NCBI GenBank assembly: GCA_963775235.1 | Contig: CAVZHY010000002.1 | Coordinates: 248,001-312,000 of the forward strand | Direction: 5' to 3' | Source of the DNA: JBBDMC01 sp963775235 | GTDB taxonomy: Bacteria > Pseudomonadota > Alphaproteobacteria > Rhizobiales > Kaistiaceae | Length of the DNA: 64,000 nucleotides | Shown here: positions 8,282-17,932 of the stretch, piece by piece | Layout of the letters: the number at the start of each line of letters is the position of its first letter | Numbering within the stretch: the stretch's first letter is position 1 | The notes under the pieces: model-generated | Databases searched by the model: none | What the model saw: only the letters and a program-made list of their open reading frames with translations | Told to the model about the DNA's origin: nothing | Position numbers and translations under genes: made by a program

Positions 8282-9123
8282 CGACACGGCATTCCGAACG
8301 GGTGGCACCGGGGCCGGTCAAGCGGATCACCAGCCTCGCCAATCCGATCGTCAAGGACATCCGCGGGCTGGCGCTTGCCAAGAACCGCAAGGCGAGCGGC
8401 CGCTTCGTCGCGGAGGGATTGAAACTGGTCGCCGACGCGGTGGACGCGGGCTGGGAGATCGACACGCTTGTCCACGCGGACGCGGTTGCGGCGCAGCCGC
8501 TGGTGGAACGGCTGGCGGCGCGCTGCCACGCGCGCGGCGGCACGGTGATCGCGGTCAGCGAGGCGGTGCTCGCCAAGATCAGCCGCCGCGACAACCCGCA
8601 GACCGTGCTCGGCGTGTTTCCTCAGCGGCTGACACGGCCCGACGCGATCGCGCCCGGTGCCGACGGTCTTTGGATCGCGCTGGAACGGGTGCGCGACCCC
8701 GGCAACCTCGGCACCATCATCCGCACCGCCGACGCGGTGGGTGCGGCCGGCGTGATCCTTGTCGGCGACACGGTGGACCCATTTTCGCCGGACGCGGTGC
8801 GGGCGACGATGGGCTCAATCTTCAATGTCCCCCTCACCAGGGCCGGCGCCGCCGAATTCCAGGCGATCGTCCGGACGTGGCCGGGAACGATCGTCGGTAC
8901 CCACCTCGAGGGCAGGATCGACTACCGCGCGGCGAAGTACACGCCACCGGTGCTCCTCGTCATGGGCGGTGAGCAGGCGGGGCTCTCGCCAGAGGTCGCC
9001 TCGCTCTGCCGGACGCTGGTCAAGATTCCGATGGCGGGCAAGGCCAATTCGCTCAACCTTGCGGTGGCGACGGGGATCATGGCGTTCGAAATCATGCGGG
9101 CGAGGTTGGTCCTGGATGGCTAG
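8278..9123 (+). CDS. TrmH/SpoU-family RNA 2'-O-methyltransferase
   Basis: A 281-residue SPOUT methyltransferase with an N-terminal substrate-binding domain (SLANPIVKDIRGLALAKNR, typical of the RlmB/TsnR branch). The three knotted-domain motifs are ERVRDPGNLGTIIRTADA (Asn and Arg of motif 1), MGGEQAGLS (motif 2) and IPMAGKANSLNLAVA (motif 3). It methylates a ribose in rRNA or tRNA; the exact site is not predictable. The ATG at 8278 overlaps the stop of the upstream methyltransferase, and its own stop overlaps the lspA start, so the three genes form a tight operon. Confidence 0.88.
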   Translation: MTTRHSERVAPGPVKRITSLANPIVKDIRGLALAKNRKASGRFVAEGLKLVADAVDAGWEIDTLVHADAVAAQPLVERLAARCHARGGTVIAVSEAVLAKISRRDNPQTVLGVFPQRLTRPDAIAPGADGLWIALERVRDPGNLGTIIRTADAVGAAGVILVGDTVDPFSPDAVRATMGSIFNVPLTRAGAAEFQAIVRTWPGTIVGTHLEGRIDYRAAKYTPPVLLVMGGEQAGLSPEVASLCRTLVKIPMAGKANSLNLAVATGIMAFEIMRARLVLDG

Positions 9124-9613
9124 CTGGCGCACGGGAGTTCCCGACGGCCCTTCCTCGCTGCTGGGCATCGGCGTCATCCTGATCGTTGTGTTGATCGATC
9201 AGGCGGCGAAGACGCTCGCTGAAGCCATGCTGCCGTTCGCGCAGGCAATCGACGTGCTGCCGTTTCTGGCGCTCTATCGGGTGCACAACACCGGGATCGC
9301 CTTTTCCATGTTTGCCGGATCGGGTGTGGTGGTGATGACGGCGCTGGTCCTCTTCGTGTTGGTGGTCGTCGTCGTCTACTGGGCAAGGTCACACGACGGC
9401 GGCCGCGTCGCGGCCCTCGGGTTTGCGTTCATCGTCGGCGGCGCTTTGGGCAATCTCGCCGACCGTTTGCGGTTCGGTCACGTAGTTGACTTCCTGCTCC
9501 TGCACCTCGGCGAGCGCACACTGTTCGTCTTCAACCTCGCCGACGCGGCGCTGACGCTCGGACCGGCACTCCTGCTGGTGGTGTACCTGTGGCCGGCGCC
9601 GGCGGAGACTTGA
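9116..9613 (+). CDS. lspA: Lipoprotein signal peptidase II (LspA)
   Basis: A 165-residue inner-membrane aspartyl protease that removes signal peptides from prolipoproteins. Four hydrophobic segments are seen. Conserved blocks are HNTGIAFSMF, GGALGNLADRLRFGHVVDF and FNLADAALTLG; the Asp residues in GNLADR and FNLAD are the catalytic pair. The ATG at 9116 overlaps the TrmH-family stop. The length is normal. Unlike the common ileS-ribF-lspA context, here it follows two RNA methyltransferases. Confidence 0.93.
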   Translation: MASWRTGVPDGPSSLLGIGVILIVVLIDQAAKTLAEAMLPFAQAIDVLPFLALYRVHNTGIAFSMFAGSGVVVMTALVLFVLVVVVVYWARSHDGGRVAALGFAFIVGGALGNLADRLRFGHVVDFLLLHLGERTLFVFNLADAALTLGPALLLVVYLWPAPAET

Positions 9614-9659
9614 TCCCGATCAGGCGCACGGCGGTCATTCCGTGCTCTTGGGAAGGGCA

Positions 9660-11579
9660 ATGACAGAACGGATCCGCACTCTGGTGGAATGGGTTCGGCA
9701 CCTCCTGGTCGGCGTGCCGGCCGTCGGATTGGCGCTCGGCTTCGCTGCGGAGGCAGCCGGCGCCAGCAAAGTTGCGCCCTGGATATGGGCGGCGGCTACG
9801 GTGCCCGTCGTCGCAGCGCTCGCCATCGAGATCCTGGTGAGCCTGAGGCGGCGCGAGGTCGGGCTCGACATCGTCGCGTTCCTGTCGATGAGCGGCGCTT
9901 TGATCCTCGGCCAGATGCTGGCCGGCGCCGTTATAGCGCTGATGTACGCCGGCGGCACTTTTCTGGAGAGCTATGCGGCGCGGCGGGCGCGGCGCGAAAT
10001 GACGGCGCTGCTGGAGCGGGCGCCGAAGTTCGCCATGCGTTACGAGGATGGCACCCTGGCGCAAGTGCCGATCGATGCGCTCAAAGCCGGGGATCGGGTG
10101 CTGGTGCGGCGCGGCGAGGTCGTGCCGGTCGACGGCAGGGTCGTCGGGGACGACGTTGTGCTCGACCAGTCGGCGCTGACCGGGGAGGCGATGCCGGCGA
10201 GGTTCAGCCAGGGCGCCGCAGTGATGAGCGGCGCCACCAACGCCGGCATGGCCTTCGACCTCGTCGCAGCGCGGCCGGCGGCAGAGAGCACGTACGCGGG
10301 CATCATCCGGCTGGTCGAGGCGGCGGCTCAGGCAAGGGCGCCGATGGTGAGGCTGGCCGACCGCTTCGCCATTGTCTTCCTGGTGGCGACACTGGTGATC
10401 GCGGGCGCGGCATGGCTGGCGACCGGCGATCCCGTGCGATGGCTGGCGGTTATGGTGGTGGCGACCCCCTGCCCCCTGATTCTGGCCGTTCCGGTCGCTA
10501 TCATCGCCGGCGTGTCGCGGGCGGCGCGCATCGGCGTCCTGATCAAGGGCGGCGGGGCGCTGGAGGTGCTCGCCAACGTCGGCACGGTCGTCATCGACAA
10601 GACCGGGACGCTGACCCACGGCCGTGCGACGCTGAGCGCTATCCACGCCCGCGCGGGCTACGCGGAGGATGATCTCCTTCGCCTCGCCGCCTCGCTCGAC
10701 CAGGCTTCCAGCCACATCATTGCGGAGGCGTTGGTGACGGCAGCGAGGCAACGCGGTCTCAGCCTGACACCGCCCGAACAGGTCCGCGAGGCACCCGGGA
10801 GCGGGCTCACCGGCATGGTCGGCGGACACGAAGTTGCCGTCGGCGGCCTCGGATATGTGCGTGACCGCTCGCGCGACGGGATAGAGCTTGCGGCGATCAG
10901 ACCCGAGCGGGAGGGGCAAGTCGTCGTGGCGGTGGCAGTTGACGGGGTGCTCGCCGGTATTCTCGTGCTGGCGGACGAGATTCGCGCCGACGTGCCGCGG
11001 GCCCTTGCCGGATTCCGGGCAAACGGGGTGCGTCGGATCGTGCTTGCCTCAGGCGACGCGCGCAACGTCACCGAGGCCGTCGCGGCGCGGCTCGACATCG
11101 ATGCCGTGGAAAGCGAGATGACGCCCGAGCGCAAGGTGCTGGCCGTCGGCCGCGAGCGCGATGGGCCGGCCGTCATGATGATCGGCGACGGGGTCAACGA
11201 CGCGCCGGCCCTCGCCGCTGCCGACATCGGCGTCGCCATGGGCGCCAGAGGGGCGGCTGCCTCGGCGGAAGCAGCCGACGTTGTGCTGCTGGTGGACCGC
11301 ATCGACGGCGTCGCCGAGGCGATAGCGATTGCGCGGCGATCGCTGCGCATAGCCCGACAGAGCGTATTTGTTGGTATCGGATTGTCGTTCGCCGGGATGA
11401 TCATCGCCGCGTTCGGCTACCTGCCCCCGGTTGAGGGCGCGTTGGTGCAGGAAGTGATCGACGTGGCGGTTATACTGAACGCGCTGAGAGCGCTTGGCGG
11501 AGGTTCGCTGCCGCCGCCCGCGACGGCTGCCGTGTCCGCTCGCGACATACAAAGGGGGAACCGTCATGAGGCCGCTTAG
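9660..11579 (+). CDS. Short P1B-like heavy-metal-translocating P-type ATPase with a CPL motif
   Basis: About 639 residues with no N-terminal metal-binding domain. The actuator loop has LTGEAMPA. The phosphorylation site is DKTGTLTHG (Asp near residue 313), and the hinge is GDGVNDAPALAAADIGVAMG. The transmembrane metal-site motif reads TPCPLILAVPVA (near residue 270), that is CPL rather than CPC or CPH, a variant of a short bacterial subfamily whose metal is not well defined. The start ATG 9660 was chosen over GTG 9642 because a GGGAAGGG sits just upstream, though unusually close. The downstream cytochrome c gene overlaps its 3' end, so they are coupled. It exports or imports a transition metal across the inner membrane. 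Confidence 0.85.
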   Translation: MTERIRTLVEWVRHLLVGVPAVGLALGFAAEAAGASKVAPWIWAAATVPVVAALAIEILVSLRRREVGLDIVAFLSMSGALILGQMLAGAVIALMYAGGTFLESYAARRARREMTALLERAPKFAMRYEDGTLAQVPIDALKAGDRVLVRRGEVVPVDGRVVGDDVVLDQSALTGEAMPARFSQGAAVMSGATNAGMAFDLVAARPAAESTYAGIIRLVEAAAQARAPMVRLADRFAIVFLVATLVIAGAAWLATGDPVRWLAVMVVATPCPLILAVPVAIIAGVSRAARIGVLIKGGGALEVLANVGTVVIDKTGTLTHGRATLSAIHARAGYAEDDLLRLAASLDQASSHIIAEALVTAARQRGLSLTPPEQVREAPGSGLTGMVGGHEVAVGGLGYVRDRSRDGIELAAIRPEREGQVVVAVAVDGVLAGILVLADEIRADVPRALAGFRANGVRRIVLASGDARNVTEAVAARLDIDAVESEMTPERKVLAVGRERDGPAVMMIGDGVNDAPALAAADIGVAMGARGAAASAEAADVVLLVDRIDGVAEAIAIARRSLRIARQSVFVGIGLSFAGMIIAAFGYLPPVEGALVQEVIDVAVILNALRALGGGSLPPPATAAVSARDIQRGNRHEAA

Positions 11580-11898
11580 TGGTGCCGTCGTTCTGGTTCT
11601 GGCTCTCATGCCGTGGAGTGCACTGGCGGCGGGCACCATGTCGGATGCCGCGACCCAGGGACAGGCGATCGTGCGCAACAACTGCGGAATCTGCCATGCG
11701 ACCGAAGTCGACGACGTCAGCCCTGATCGGGACGCGCCGCCGTTTCGCGACGTCGCCAGGCGCTACCCGCCGGAGGACCTGGGCGAATCATTGGCCGAGG
11801 GCATTGACATCGGCCACCCGGAGATGCCGGAATTCGTCTTCGAACCCGACGCCATCGGGGCCATTATCGCTTACCTCGACTGGCTGGGCGCGCAGTAA
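11566..11898 (+). CDS. Small periplasmic class I cytochrome c
   Basis: A 110-residue protein with a signal peptide (about residues 1-22, ending WSALAAG), one haem motif CGICH (about 43-47), and a candidate distal Met in HPEMPEFVF, the layout of monohaem cytochrome c. The start ATG 11566 has AGGGGG 7 nt upstream and overlaps the P-type ATPase by 14 nt, an unusual pairing. It probably serves as an electron carrier in the periplasm. Its partner is unknown. Confidence 0.88.
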   Translation: MRPLSGAVVLVLALMPWSALAAGTMSDAATQGQAIVRNNCGICHATEVDDVSPDRDAPPFRDVARRYPPEDLGESLAEGIDIGHPEMPEFVFEPDAIGAIIAYLDWLGAQ

Positions 11899-11899
11899 T

Positions 11900-13162
11900 T
11901 TACTGGAAACGCTCAATCCCGAACGGCGCCAGATTGCGGTCGGGGCGGCCGGCGAGAATTTCCCCGACGTGCCGCGCGGTGGCCGCCGAAAAAGTCAGGC
12001 CAAGATGGCCGTGGCCGAAGGCGAATACGATTCGCGGCTCGCCCGGGTGGGCGCCGATCACCGGCAGCGAGTCCGGCGTCCCCGGACGACAGCCCATCCA
12101 TTGGGCTCCCGCCGTTTCGGGAATCGCTGGCAGATAGCGACGCGCCATCTTCACCATGGCCGCAGAGCGAGCGAAGTTCGGCGGCGCATCGATGGCGGCA
12201 AGCTCAACCCCGCCGCCGATCCGGAGGCCGTCGGCGAGCGGCGTCACGCAGAATCCGTGATCGCCGAAAAAGACCGGCGCCGGCAGGTCGAGAGAGAGGC
12301 CTGGAAAGGTCGTGTTGTAGCCGCGCTCGGCCTCAAGCGTGACGGCAAGGCCGAGCCCGCGGACAAGGTCGCGCGACCACACGCCGCTGGCTATGACGAC
12401 GCGGTCGAAAGTCGTGTCGCCGTCTGCGGTCACGACTGCAACGCCGCCGGAGCCGGGCCGCACGGCATCGACCTTGGCGGCAAGGACGCGGGCGCCGAGC
12501 ATGCGTCGCAGGCCCGCCAGGATGCCGAGCGGGCTGTCCACCGTCCAGTCCTCAGGTGCGAATACGGCGCGAGCGAAAGCCCCGGTCAGCGCCGGGACCA
12601 TGCGGCGCGCTTCCTCGACGCCGACCACGCGGTAGTCGACGCCGTGGCGGGCGCGCTCCTTCCACTCGGACTCGCCCGCGCGGAAGCCGGCGTCGCTGTC
12701 GTAGACATGGAGCGATCCGGTGCGACGCATCCGACCGTCGAGGCGCCCGCGTCGGGCAAGCTCCTGATGATCGGCGAGCGCCGTCTTCATCAGGAAACTG
12801 AGGGCTGAGGTCGCATGCTGCACCTGGCTCGGCCGCGCAGCGACGACGAAGCGGCCAAGCCACGGGGCAAGCGCCGGCACGTCGGTGAGCCCGACCGCCA
12901 GAGGGCCAAGCGGGTCGAGCAGCCATCCCGGCGCGGAAGCAAGGGTTGCAGGGCGCGCCAGCGGGGAGATGTGGCTGAGCGAGATGACGCCGGCGTTGCC
13001 GGTCGAGGCCGGCCGGCCCTCGGGATCGCGCTCGAACACGGTGACGGCGAAGCCATCGGCGGCGAGCCAGACCGCGATCGCCGAGCCGACGATACCGCCG
13101 CCGACTACGGCGACCGACGTGCGGCCGCCGCGGTCGTTGTCACGCGGCAATTCGGTTTCCAT
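11900..13162 (-). CDS. FAD-dependent oxidoreductase, D-amino-acid dehydrogenase (DadA)-like
   Basis: A 420-residue DAO-fold flavoprotein. The dinucleotide-binding motif VAVVGGGIVGSAIAVWLA is at about residues 17-34, followed by STGNAGVIS, which is characteristic of DadA relatives. The C-terminus contains WMGCRPGTPDSLPVIG and FAFGHGHLGLTFS, the second FAD-binding block. It oxidises a D-amino acid or similar amine and passes electrons to the respiratory chain; the substrate is unproven. It is convergent with the cytochrome c gene (1 bp gap) and apparently monocistronic. Confidence 0.85.
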   Translation of the reverse strand: METELPRDNDRGGRTSVAVVGGGIVGSAIAVWLAADGFAVTVFERDPEGRPASTGNAGVISLSHISPLARPATLASAPGWLLDPLGPLAVGLTDVPALAPWLGRFVVAARPSQVQHATSALSFLMKTALADHQELARRGRLDGRMRRTGSLHVYDSDAGFRAGESEWKERARHGVDYRVVGVEEARRMVPALTGAFARAVFAPEDWTVDSPLGILAGLRRMLGARVLAAKVDAVRPGSGGVAVVTADGDTTFDRVVIASGVWSRDLVRGLGLAVTLEAERGYNTTFPGLSLDLPAPVFFGDHGFCVTPLADGLRIGGGVELAAIDAPPNFARSAAMVKMARRYLPAIPETAGAQWMGCRPGTPDSLPVIGAHPGEPRIVFAFGHGHLGLTFSAATARHVGEILAGRPDRNLAPFGIERFQ

Positions 13163-13221
13163 GCCCGCGGATTACACCATTTGGCGTCCGGCAGACATAG
13201 GTGTGCTGCGGCGTGGCTGGC

Positions 13222-14943
13222 TCACCCGTGCTTGCGCAGCGGCGAACTGCCGAAGTCGTCATCGAAATCAGCCATGCCCGAGTCCATATCGAGGCCCATG
13301 ACGCTGGTCCGCGGCCGGCTGGTGGTGGTGGTCGCCTCGCGCCAGCGATCGACAACCGAGCTGATGTAGTCGGCATCCATCGGGCGCGAGGTGTCGAGGC
13401 GCGCCTGCTGACCGGAGGTGCTCCGCGGCAGGCGGTCGGCCGGCAGATCCTTGAAGCGGAAGCGGGTCGGCAACGGGACGCCTTCGCCGAAGGCGATCGC
13501 TTCACGCGTGCCCAGCGAGGCCAGGAAGGCAATCAGGCTCGAACCCGCCTCCGGCACGGCCGAGCGGACGATCGCCTGGTCGTTGTCGTTGGCCATGCGC
13601 ATGGCGAAGACCGTCGAGCATTGCGACAGAATGGTCGGGTCGAGTTCCGCCGGGCGTTGCGTGATGGCGCCGAGAAAGACGCCGTACTTGCGGCCTTCCT
13701 TGGCGATGCGCGACAAGGCTTTGCGTGTCGGACCGAAGCCGAGGGTGCGGTCGGCCGGCGCGTAGCGGTGGGCCTCCTCGCAGCACACGAGGATCGGTGC
13801 GGCGCCGTCGCTCCACTGGCCGAACTCGAACGCCATGCGGCACATGACGGAAACGACCGAATCGACGACTTCGGACGGAAAGCCGGCGAGCTGCATGACC
13901 GTGATCGGCTTGCCGTCAACCGGCAGGCGAAAGAGGTCGCCGAGAACCTTGACCATCATGTCCTCGATGAAGACGTTGTTGAACATGAAGGTGTAACGGG
14001 AATCGTGGCCTAGCGTGTCGATGCGGGTCAACAGGCGGTGATATTTGGTCCACACCGACCGGTTCTCGAGCTTGCCCATGCGTTCGTCGATCAGGTGAAG
14101 CAGGTCGGAGATGCGGTAGGGCACGGGCGTGTCGGCGGTATAGCCGCCGCCTGCGGACTTGCGCAGCGTAACGCGTTCGCCGCGCGAATTGGAGGCGTAC
14201 TGCGCCTTGGCAATGGGGATCGCCTCGGACAGGATCTCCGTCTCCTCCTCGATGCCCGGACGACCGCGGAAGAAGACATCGACGATCTCCTCGAAGTTGA
14301 ACAGCCAGAACGGCAGCTCGAGGTTGCGCGGGTTGACGACATGGGCAAGTTCGCCGAAGCAGCTGCCGTATTCGTTGTGGGGGTCGATCAGGAAGATCCT
14401 CAGGTTGGCTTTCTTGGCGAGGATCTCGTGGAGGATGAGCGACACGGACGACGACTTGCCGACGCCGGTGGTGCCAAGCACGGCAAAGTGCTTGCGCAGC
14501 AGTTCCTCGAAATTGATGTATGCGGGAACGGAGGCGTCGAGCCGCAGGTGGCCGACTGCGATCGTATCGCCGGCGTCGATGCGATGGATGAGGCTGATGT
14601 CGTCGCTGTGCAGGCGCGAAATCCGGTCGCCGATCATCGGATAGTTCGACACGCCGCGTTGAAAGAAGGCGTGCTCGGTGCGATAGCGCCTGATCTCGCC
14701 CATGAAATCGATTTCGGCAATCAGGTCTCCGGCATCCTCCTCGTCGGCCTCCGGGCGCTCCACGTGCACCCTGACAACCACGCCGACGATAAGAGAATCG
14801 TCCGACCGGATGCCGACAAGCTTGCCAATGGTGAGCGCGGCGTCTTCCGATTCCTCGATCGGCCTGTCCTTGAACAGGCGCGCGGAAGCTCCCGACCCGG
14901 TGACATTTACAATTCGACCGAGCTCGACGTGTGACGCATCCAT
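13222..14943 (-). CDS. HerA-like hexameric ATPase (DUF87 family), stand-alone
   Basis: A 573-residue protein with an N-terminal HAS-barrel-like region (VELGRIVNVTGSGASARL) and a FtsK/HerA ATPase core. Walker A is GTTGVGKSS (about residues 158-166) and Walker B is ILVCCEEAHR (about 381-390); a late SQCSTVFAMRMANDND block matches the HerA C-terminal region. Archaeal HerA works with the NurA nuclease in DNA end resection, and bacterial relatives pair with SIR2 or other effectors in defence. No nuclease or effector flanks it here: its neighbours are a DadA-like enzyme and pfkB. It probably translocates DNA in repair; the role is unproven. It is divergent from pfkB with about 165 bp between. Confidence 0.8.
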   Translation of the reverse strand: MDASHVELGRIVNVTGSGASARLFKDRPIEESEDAALTIGKLVGIRSDDSLIVGVVVRVHVERPEADEEDAGDLIAEIDFMGEIRRYRTEHAFFQRGVSNYPMIGDRISRLHSDDISLIHRIDAGDTIAVGHLRLDASVPAYINFEELLRKHFAVLGTTGVGKSSSVSLILHEILAKKANLRIFLIDPHNEYGSCFGELAHVVNPRNLELPFWLFNFEEIVDVFFRGRPGIEEETEILSEAIPIAKAQYASNSRGERVTLRKSAGGGYTADTPVPYRISDLLHLIDERMGKLENRSVWTKYHRLLTRIDTLGHDSRYTFMFNNVFIEDMMVKVLGDLFRLPVDGKPITVMQLAGFPSEVVDSVVSVMCRMAFEFGQWSDGAAPILVCCEEAHRYAPADRTLGFGPTRKALSRIAKEGRKYGVFLGAITQRPAELDPTILSQCSTVFAMRMANDNDQAIVRSAVPEAGSSLIAFLASLGTREAIAFGEGVPLPTRFRFKDLPADRLPRSTSGQQARLDTSRPMDADYISSVVDRWREATTTTSRPRTSVMGLDMDSGMADFDDDFGSSPLRKHG

Positions 14944-15110
14944 AGGCAGCCGCTCCCTGGCTTTGACGCCGGTTTGTCCTGCCCGTCCCGGAGGGGAATA
15001 TGCGCGCCGAAAGGTAAATTTGGGGTCACAAACAACGGCACATCTCGAAACATCCGGTTCGACGGTGTAGCCATGGCGGACCGCAGGGGCCCGAAGCGGG
15101 GAAAGTGCCC

Positions 15111-16058
15111 ATGACGATCGTTACGCTTTCGCTCAATCCAACCATCGATGTCGCCAGCGAGACGGACCTCGTCCGGCCGACACACAAGATCAGAACGACC
15201 GGCGAAACCTACGATCCTGGCGGCGGCGGCGTGAACGTTGCACGGGTGATCAACGAGCTCGGCGGCAACGCCGCCGTTATCTGCCCGGCCGGTGGTTTCA
15301 CCGGAGCGATGCTCGACAGCATGCTCGGTGCGGTGCCAATCCCGCGCCGGATCGTGCCGATCGCCGGGACGACGCGCATCAGTCTGACCGTGTACGAGCG
15401 CAGCAGCGGCCATGAGTTCCGCTTCACGCCGCGCGGGCCGGAGCTGTCGCCGGCGGAGCTGGAAGCATGTCTCGCCGCCGTGCGCGAATCGACCTTCGAC
15501 TATTTCGTCGCCAGCGGCAGCGAAACGCGCGGCGCGCCGCCGGACATCCTGGCGCAGGTCGCGCAAATCGTCGCCGACAAAGGCGCGAGGTTCATTCTCG
15601 ACAGTTCCGGCCCCGGCCTCAGCGTCACGCTGGAACGGGGGCCGGTATACCTGGTGAAGCCAAGCTTCGGCGAACTGGAGTCGCTGGTCGGCCGCAGCCT
15701 GAACGACAATTCGGCCCGGGACGCGGCCATCGACCTGGTACAGCGCGGTCGTGCTGAAATCGTGACGGTGACCATGGGCGCCGCCGGCGCCCTGCTCGTC
15801 ACCAAGGACACGGTCCTGCGCATGTGGTCTCCCAAGATTCAGTCACACTCGGCCGTGGGTGCCGGCGACAGCTTCCTTGCCGCCATGACGCTGGCGCTCT
15901 CCGAGGGGCGCGAGATCGAGGATGCGCTGATCTTCGCCATTGCGGCGGGAGCGGCAACGGCCATGACCTCGGGGACGACACTCTGCCGAAAGGCGGATGT
16001 CCTGCGTATCTACGGCGAGGTGTCGAAGGCGCGCGAAAGCGAGAGGGCCGCGGGTTGA
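15111..16058 (+). CDS. pfkB: 6-phosphofructokinase II (PfkB family)
   Basis: A 315-residue ribokinase-fold kinase. It resembles E. coli PfkB along its length: TLSLNPTIDVAS at the start, GGGGVNVARVINELGG (PfkB signature 1, about residues 35-50), and QSHSAVGAGDSFLAAM with the catalytic Asp (about 243-258), then AAGAATAMTSGTTLC. It phosphorylates fructose 6-phosphate with ATP; 1-phosphofructokinase activity is less likely because no PTS genes are near. ATG 15111 is chosen because GGGGAAAG lies 7 nt upstream; a GTG at 15105 is less well placed. Divergent from the HerA-like gene. Confidence 0.85.
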   Translation: MTIVTLSLNPTIDVASETDLVRPTHKIRTTGETYDPGGGGVNVARVINELGGNAAVICPAGGFTGAMLDSMLGAVPIPRRIVPIAGTTRISLTVYERSSGHEFRFTPRGPELSPAELEACLAAVRESTFDYFVASGSETRGAPPDILAQVAQIVADKGARFILDSSGPGLSVTLERGPVYLVKPSFGELESLVGRSLNDNSARDAAIDLVQRGRAEIVTVTMGAAGALLVTKDTVLRMWSPKIQSHSAVGAGDSFLAAMTLALSEGREIEDALIFAIAAGAATAMTSGTTLCRKADVLRIYGEVSKARESERAAG

Positions 16059-16071
16059 CTTTCGATGCCCC

Positions 16072-17784
16072 TCACAGGTGCTGCAGCCAGACGTCGAGGA
16101 CGGCGGCGCGATTCTCGTCGTGGATGACACGCAGCGCCTCGGCGATGGCGTCTTCGACCTCATCAGGACGGTGAACCTTGCGCGACCAGGCGCCACCGGC
16201 TGCCGCGGCGATGGCGCCGTAGTCCGGCGGCGGATCGAAGGCGAGACCCAGATCGTCGGCACGGGCGGCATAGCCGCGAGGGTGAACCTGCAGGGTCGAG
16301 AACTTGGGTGCCGCCCAGCCGCGGTTATTGTAAATCACCTGGAGAAACGGCGTGCCGTGCCGGCGCGCCATCCAGTGCACCGCCGAGGGAACCGAGAACA
16401 GATAGGTGCCGTCGCCGGTGAGCGCGACCACGGTGCGCTGGGGCGCGGCGAGTTTAGCACCGATGGCGGCGCCGCCGTGCCAGCCCAGCGAACTCGCGCC
16501 GCTGGTGAACAGGGTGCCGGAACCGCGCTCGCCGATGTGGTCGGCGATGACCCCGTAGTTGGTGATGCCCTCGTTGAGAACGATCGCGTCACGCGGAATC
16601 CGGCGGCGCACGCAGGCGGTGAGAAACTCCGGCGTGATGACATCGCCGTCGGGTTGCTCGCGTTGGGCAAGGGCTGCGGCCCGGCGTCGGTGACGGGCGG
16701 CGTAGTGCGCAATGCGCTCCGTCACCGCGTCGGCATCAATCGTCAACCGGTCGAGGTGTGCGTCGATCTGGCGGATGGCAGTCAGGGCGTCGGCCTGGAA
16801 GGCGCGCCGCGATGGAAAGGCCCACAGCGCCGCCCACGGCTTCAGCGGGTCGACGTCGACGTGGTAGATCGCGGCGTCGGCGCTCGGCCGGCTCACCGAG
16901 GGAATCCAGGGCACATCGCTGTCGATGACGAGGACAACGTCGGCTTCCGCAAGCGCCTCGTTCTGGACGGGCTGACTCCACTGGTTGCCCTGATAAAGGT
17001 CATCGTCGTGCGGATAGTTGACGTGGCTCGGCGCCGACTCAAGAACGCCGATGCCGAGACGCCGGCACAGGCGTGCCAAGGCCCCGACCGTTGCCGGCTC
17101 GCGGCCCGCGTATGAGGTGACGATCAACGGGCGCCTGGCACCCGCGAGGGCCGCCGCGAGATCGCTTGCAGCGGCTTCATCAAGGGCCTGCGGCGCCACC
17201 GGCTGCCATGCCGCCGGATCGAGCGGCGCCCGCGGCGCCTCCGATTCCATCACCTCGCGGGCGGCGACCAAGTAGACCGGGCCCTTGGGATCGCTCTCGG
17301 CGAACTGCAGTGCCCGGGCGACCACCTGAGGCAGGTTTGCGGCGGTGCGCAGCTCGTTGTCGTATTTCATGTACTGGCGGACGATGCCGCGCTGGTCATG
17401 GGTGTCCTGCAGCCAGTGAATGAATTCGTTGCGGCTGCCGGGCAGTTCGCCGTCGTGGGTGAAGGGGGAAAGCCCGGCAAAGATGAGAACCGGAGCCCGG
17501 TTGCGGGCGGCGTTGTGGACCGCTCCGGCGAGCGCCTGGGTGCCGCAGTCGACGTGGACCAACACGGCCTGGGCGCGGCCGGTGACCTGCGCGTAGCCGT
17601 GCGCACAGCTCAGCGCCACCATCTCGTTCGGGCAGGTCAGGATTGTGGGAATTGAGCGCCCGGTGGCACGGGCCTCTGCGATCGCCTCGACGATCGCCGG
17701 GTGGTCGCTGCCGAAATTGGCGAAGACGTACGAAACGCCGCGTTCGTGGAGGGTCTCCAGCAACGCCATACTCGCGGTGTACAC
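16072..17784 (-). CDS. Thiamine-diphosphate-dependent enzyme of the acetolactate synthase superfamily
   Basis: A 570-residue protein with the three-domain POX/ALS layout. The activating glutamate is in TCPNEMVALSCAHGYA (about residues 50-65). The ThDP/Mg motif starts GDGTYLFSV and ends YNNRGW (about 455-485). It lacks any sign of a regulatory subunit, so it is not a biosynthetic AHAS by itself; possible reactions are decarboxylation or carboligation of a 2-oxo acid. It sits on the minus strand 148 bp downstream of the PPi-type phosphofructokinase and convergent with pfkB (13 bp gap). Substrate unknown. Confidence 0.8.
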   Translation of the reverse strand: MYTASMALLETLHERGVSYVFANFGSDHPAIVEAIAEARATGRSIPTILTCPNEMVALSCAHGYAQVTGRAQAVLVHVDCGTQALAGAVHNAARNRAPVLIFAGLSPFTHDGELPGSRNEFIHWLQDTHDQRGIVRQYMKYDNELRTAANLPQVVARALQFAESDPKGPVYLVAAREVMESEAPRAPLDPAAWQPVAPQALDEAAASDLAAALAGARRPLIVTSYAGREPATVGALARLCRRLGIGVLESAPSHVNYPHDDDLYQGNQWSQPVQNEALAEADVVLVIDSDVPWIPSVSRPSADAAIYHVDVDPLKPWAALWAFPSRRAFQADALTAIRQIDAHLDRLTIDADAVTERIAHYAARHRRRAAALAQREQPDGDVITPEFLTACVRRRIPRDAIVLNEGITNYGVIADHIGERGSGTLFTSGASSLGWHGGAAIGAKLAAPQRTVVALTGDGTYLFSVPSAVHWMARRHGTPFLQVIYNNRGWAAPKFSTLQVHPRGYAARADDLGLAFDPPPDYGAIAAAAGGAWSRKVHRPDEVEDAIAEALRVIHDENRAAVLDVWLQHL

Positions 17785-17932
17785 CCGCCACGCCTCCCCT
17801 GCCTGCGGTTCGCGGGTGACATCCCCGCGGACGCGAGCCTATAGCGCGAACGCAGAAGGGCTGGCAATTCGTTTGCCTTCAAACTTTTCCCCTCGGCGAC
17901 AATTGATTTCCGGAAATCGCCGGGAATTGACG

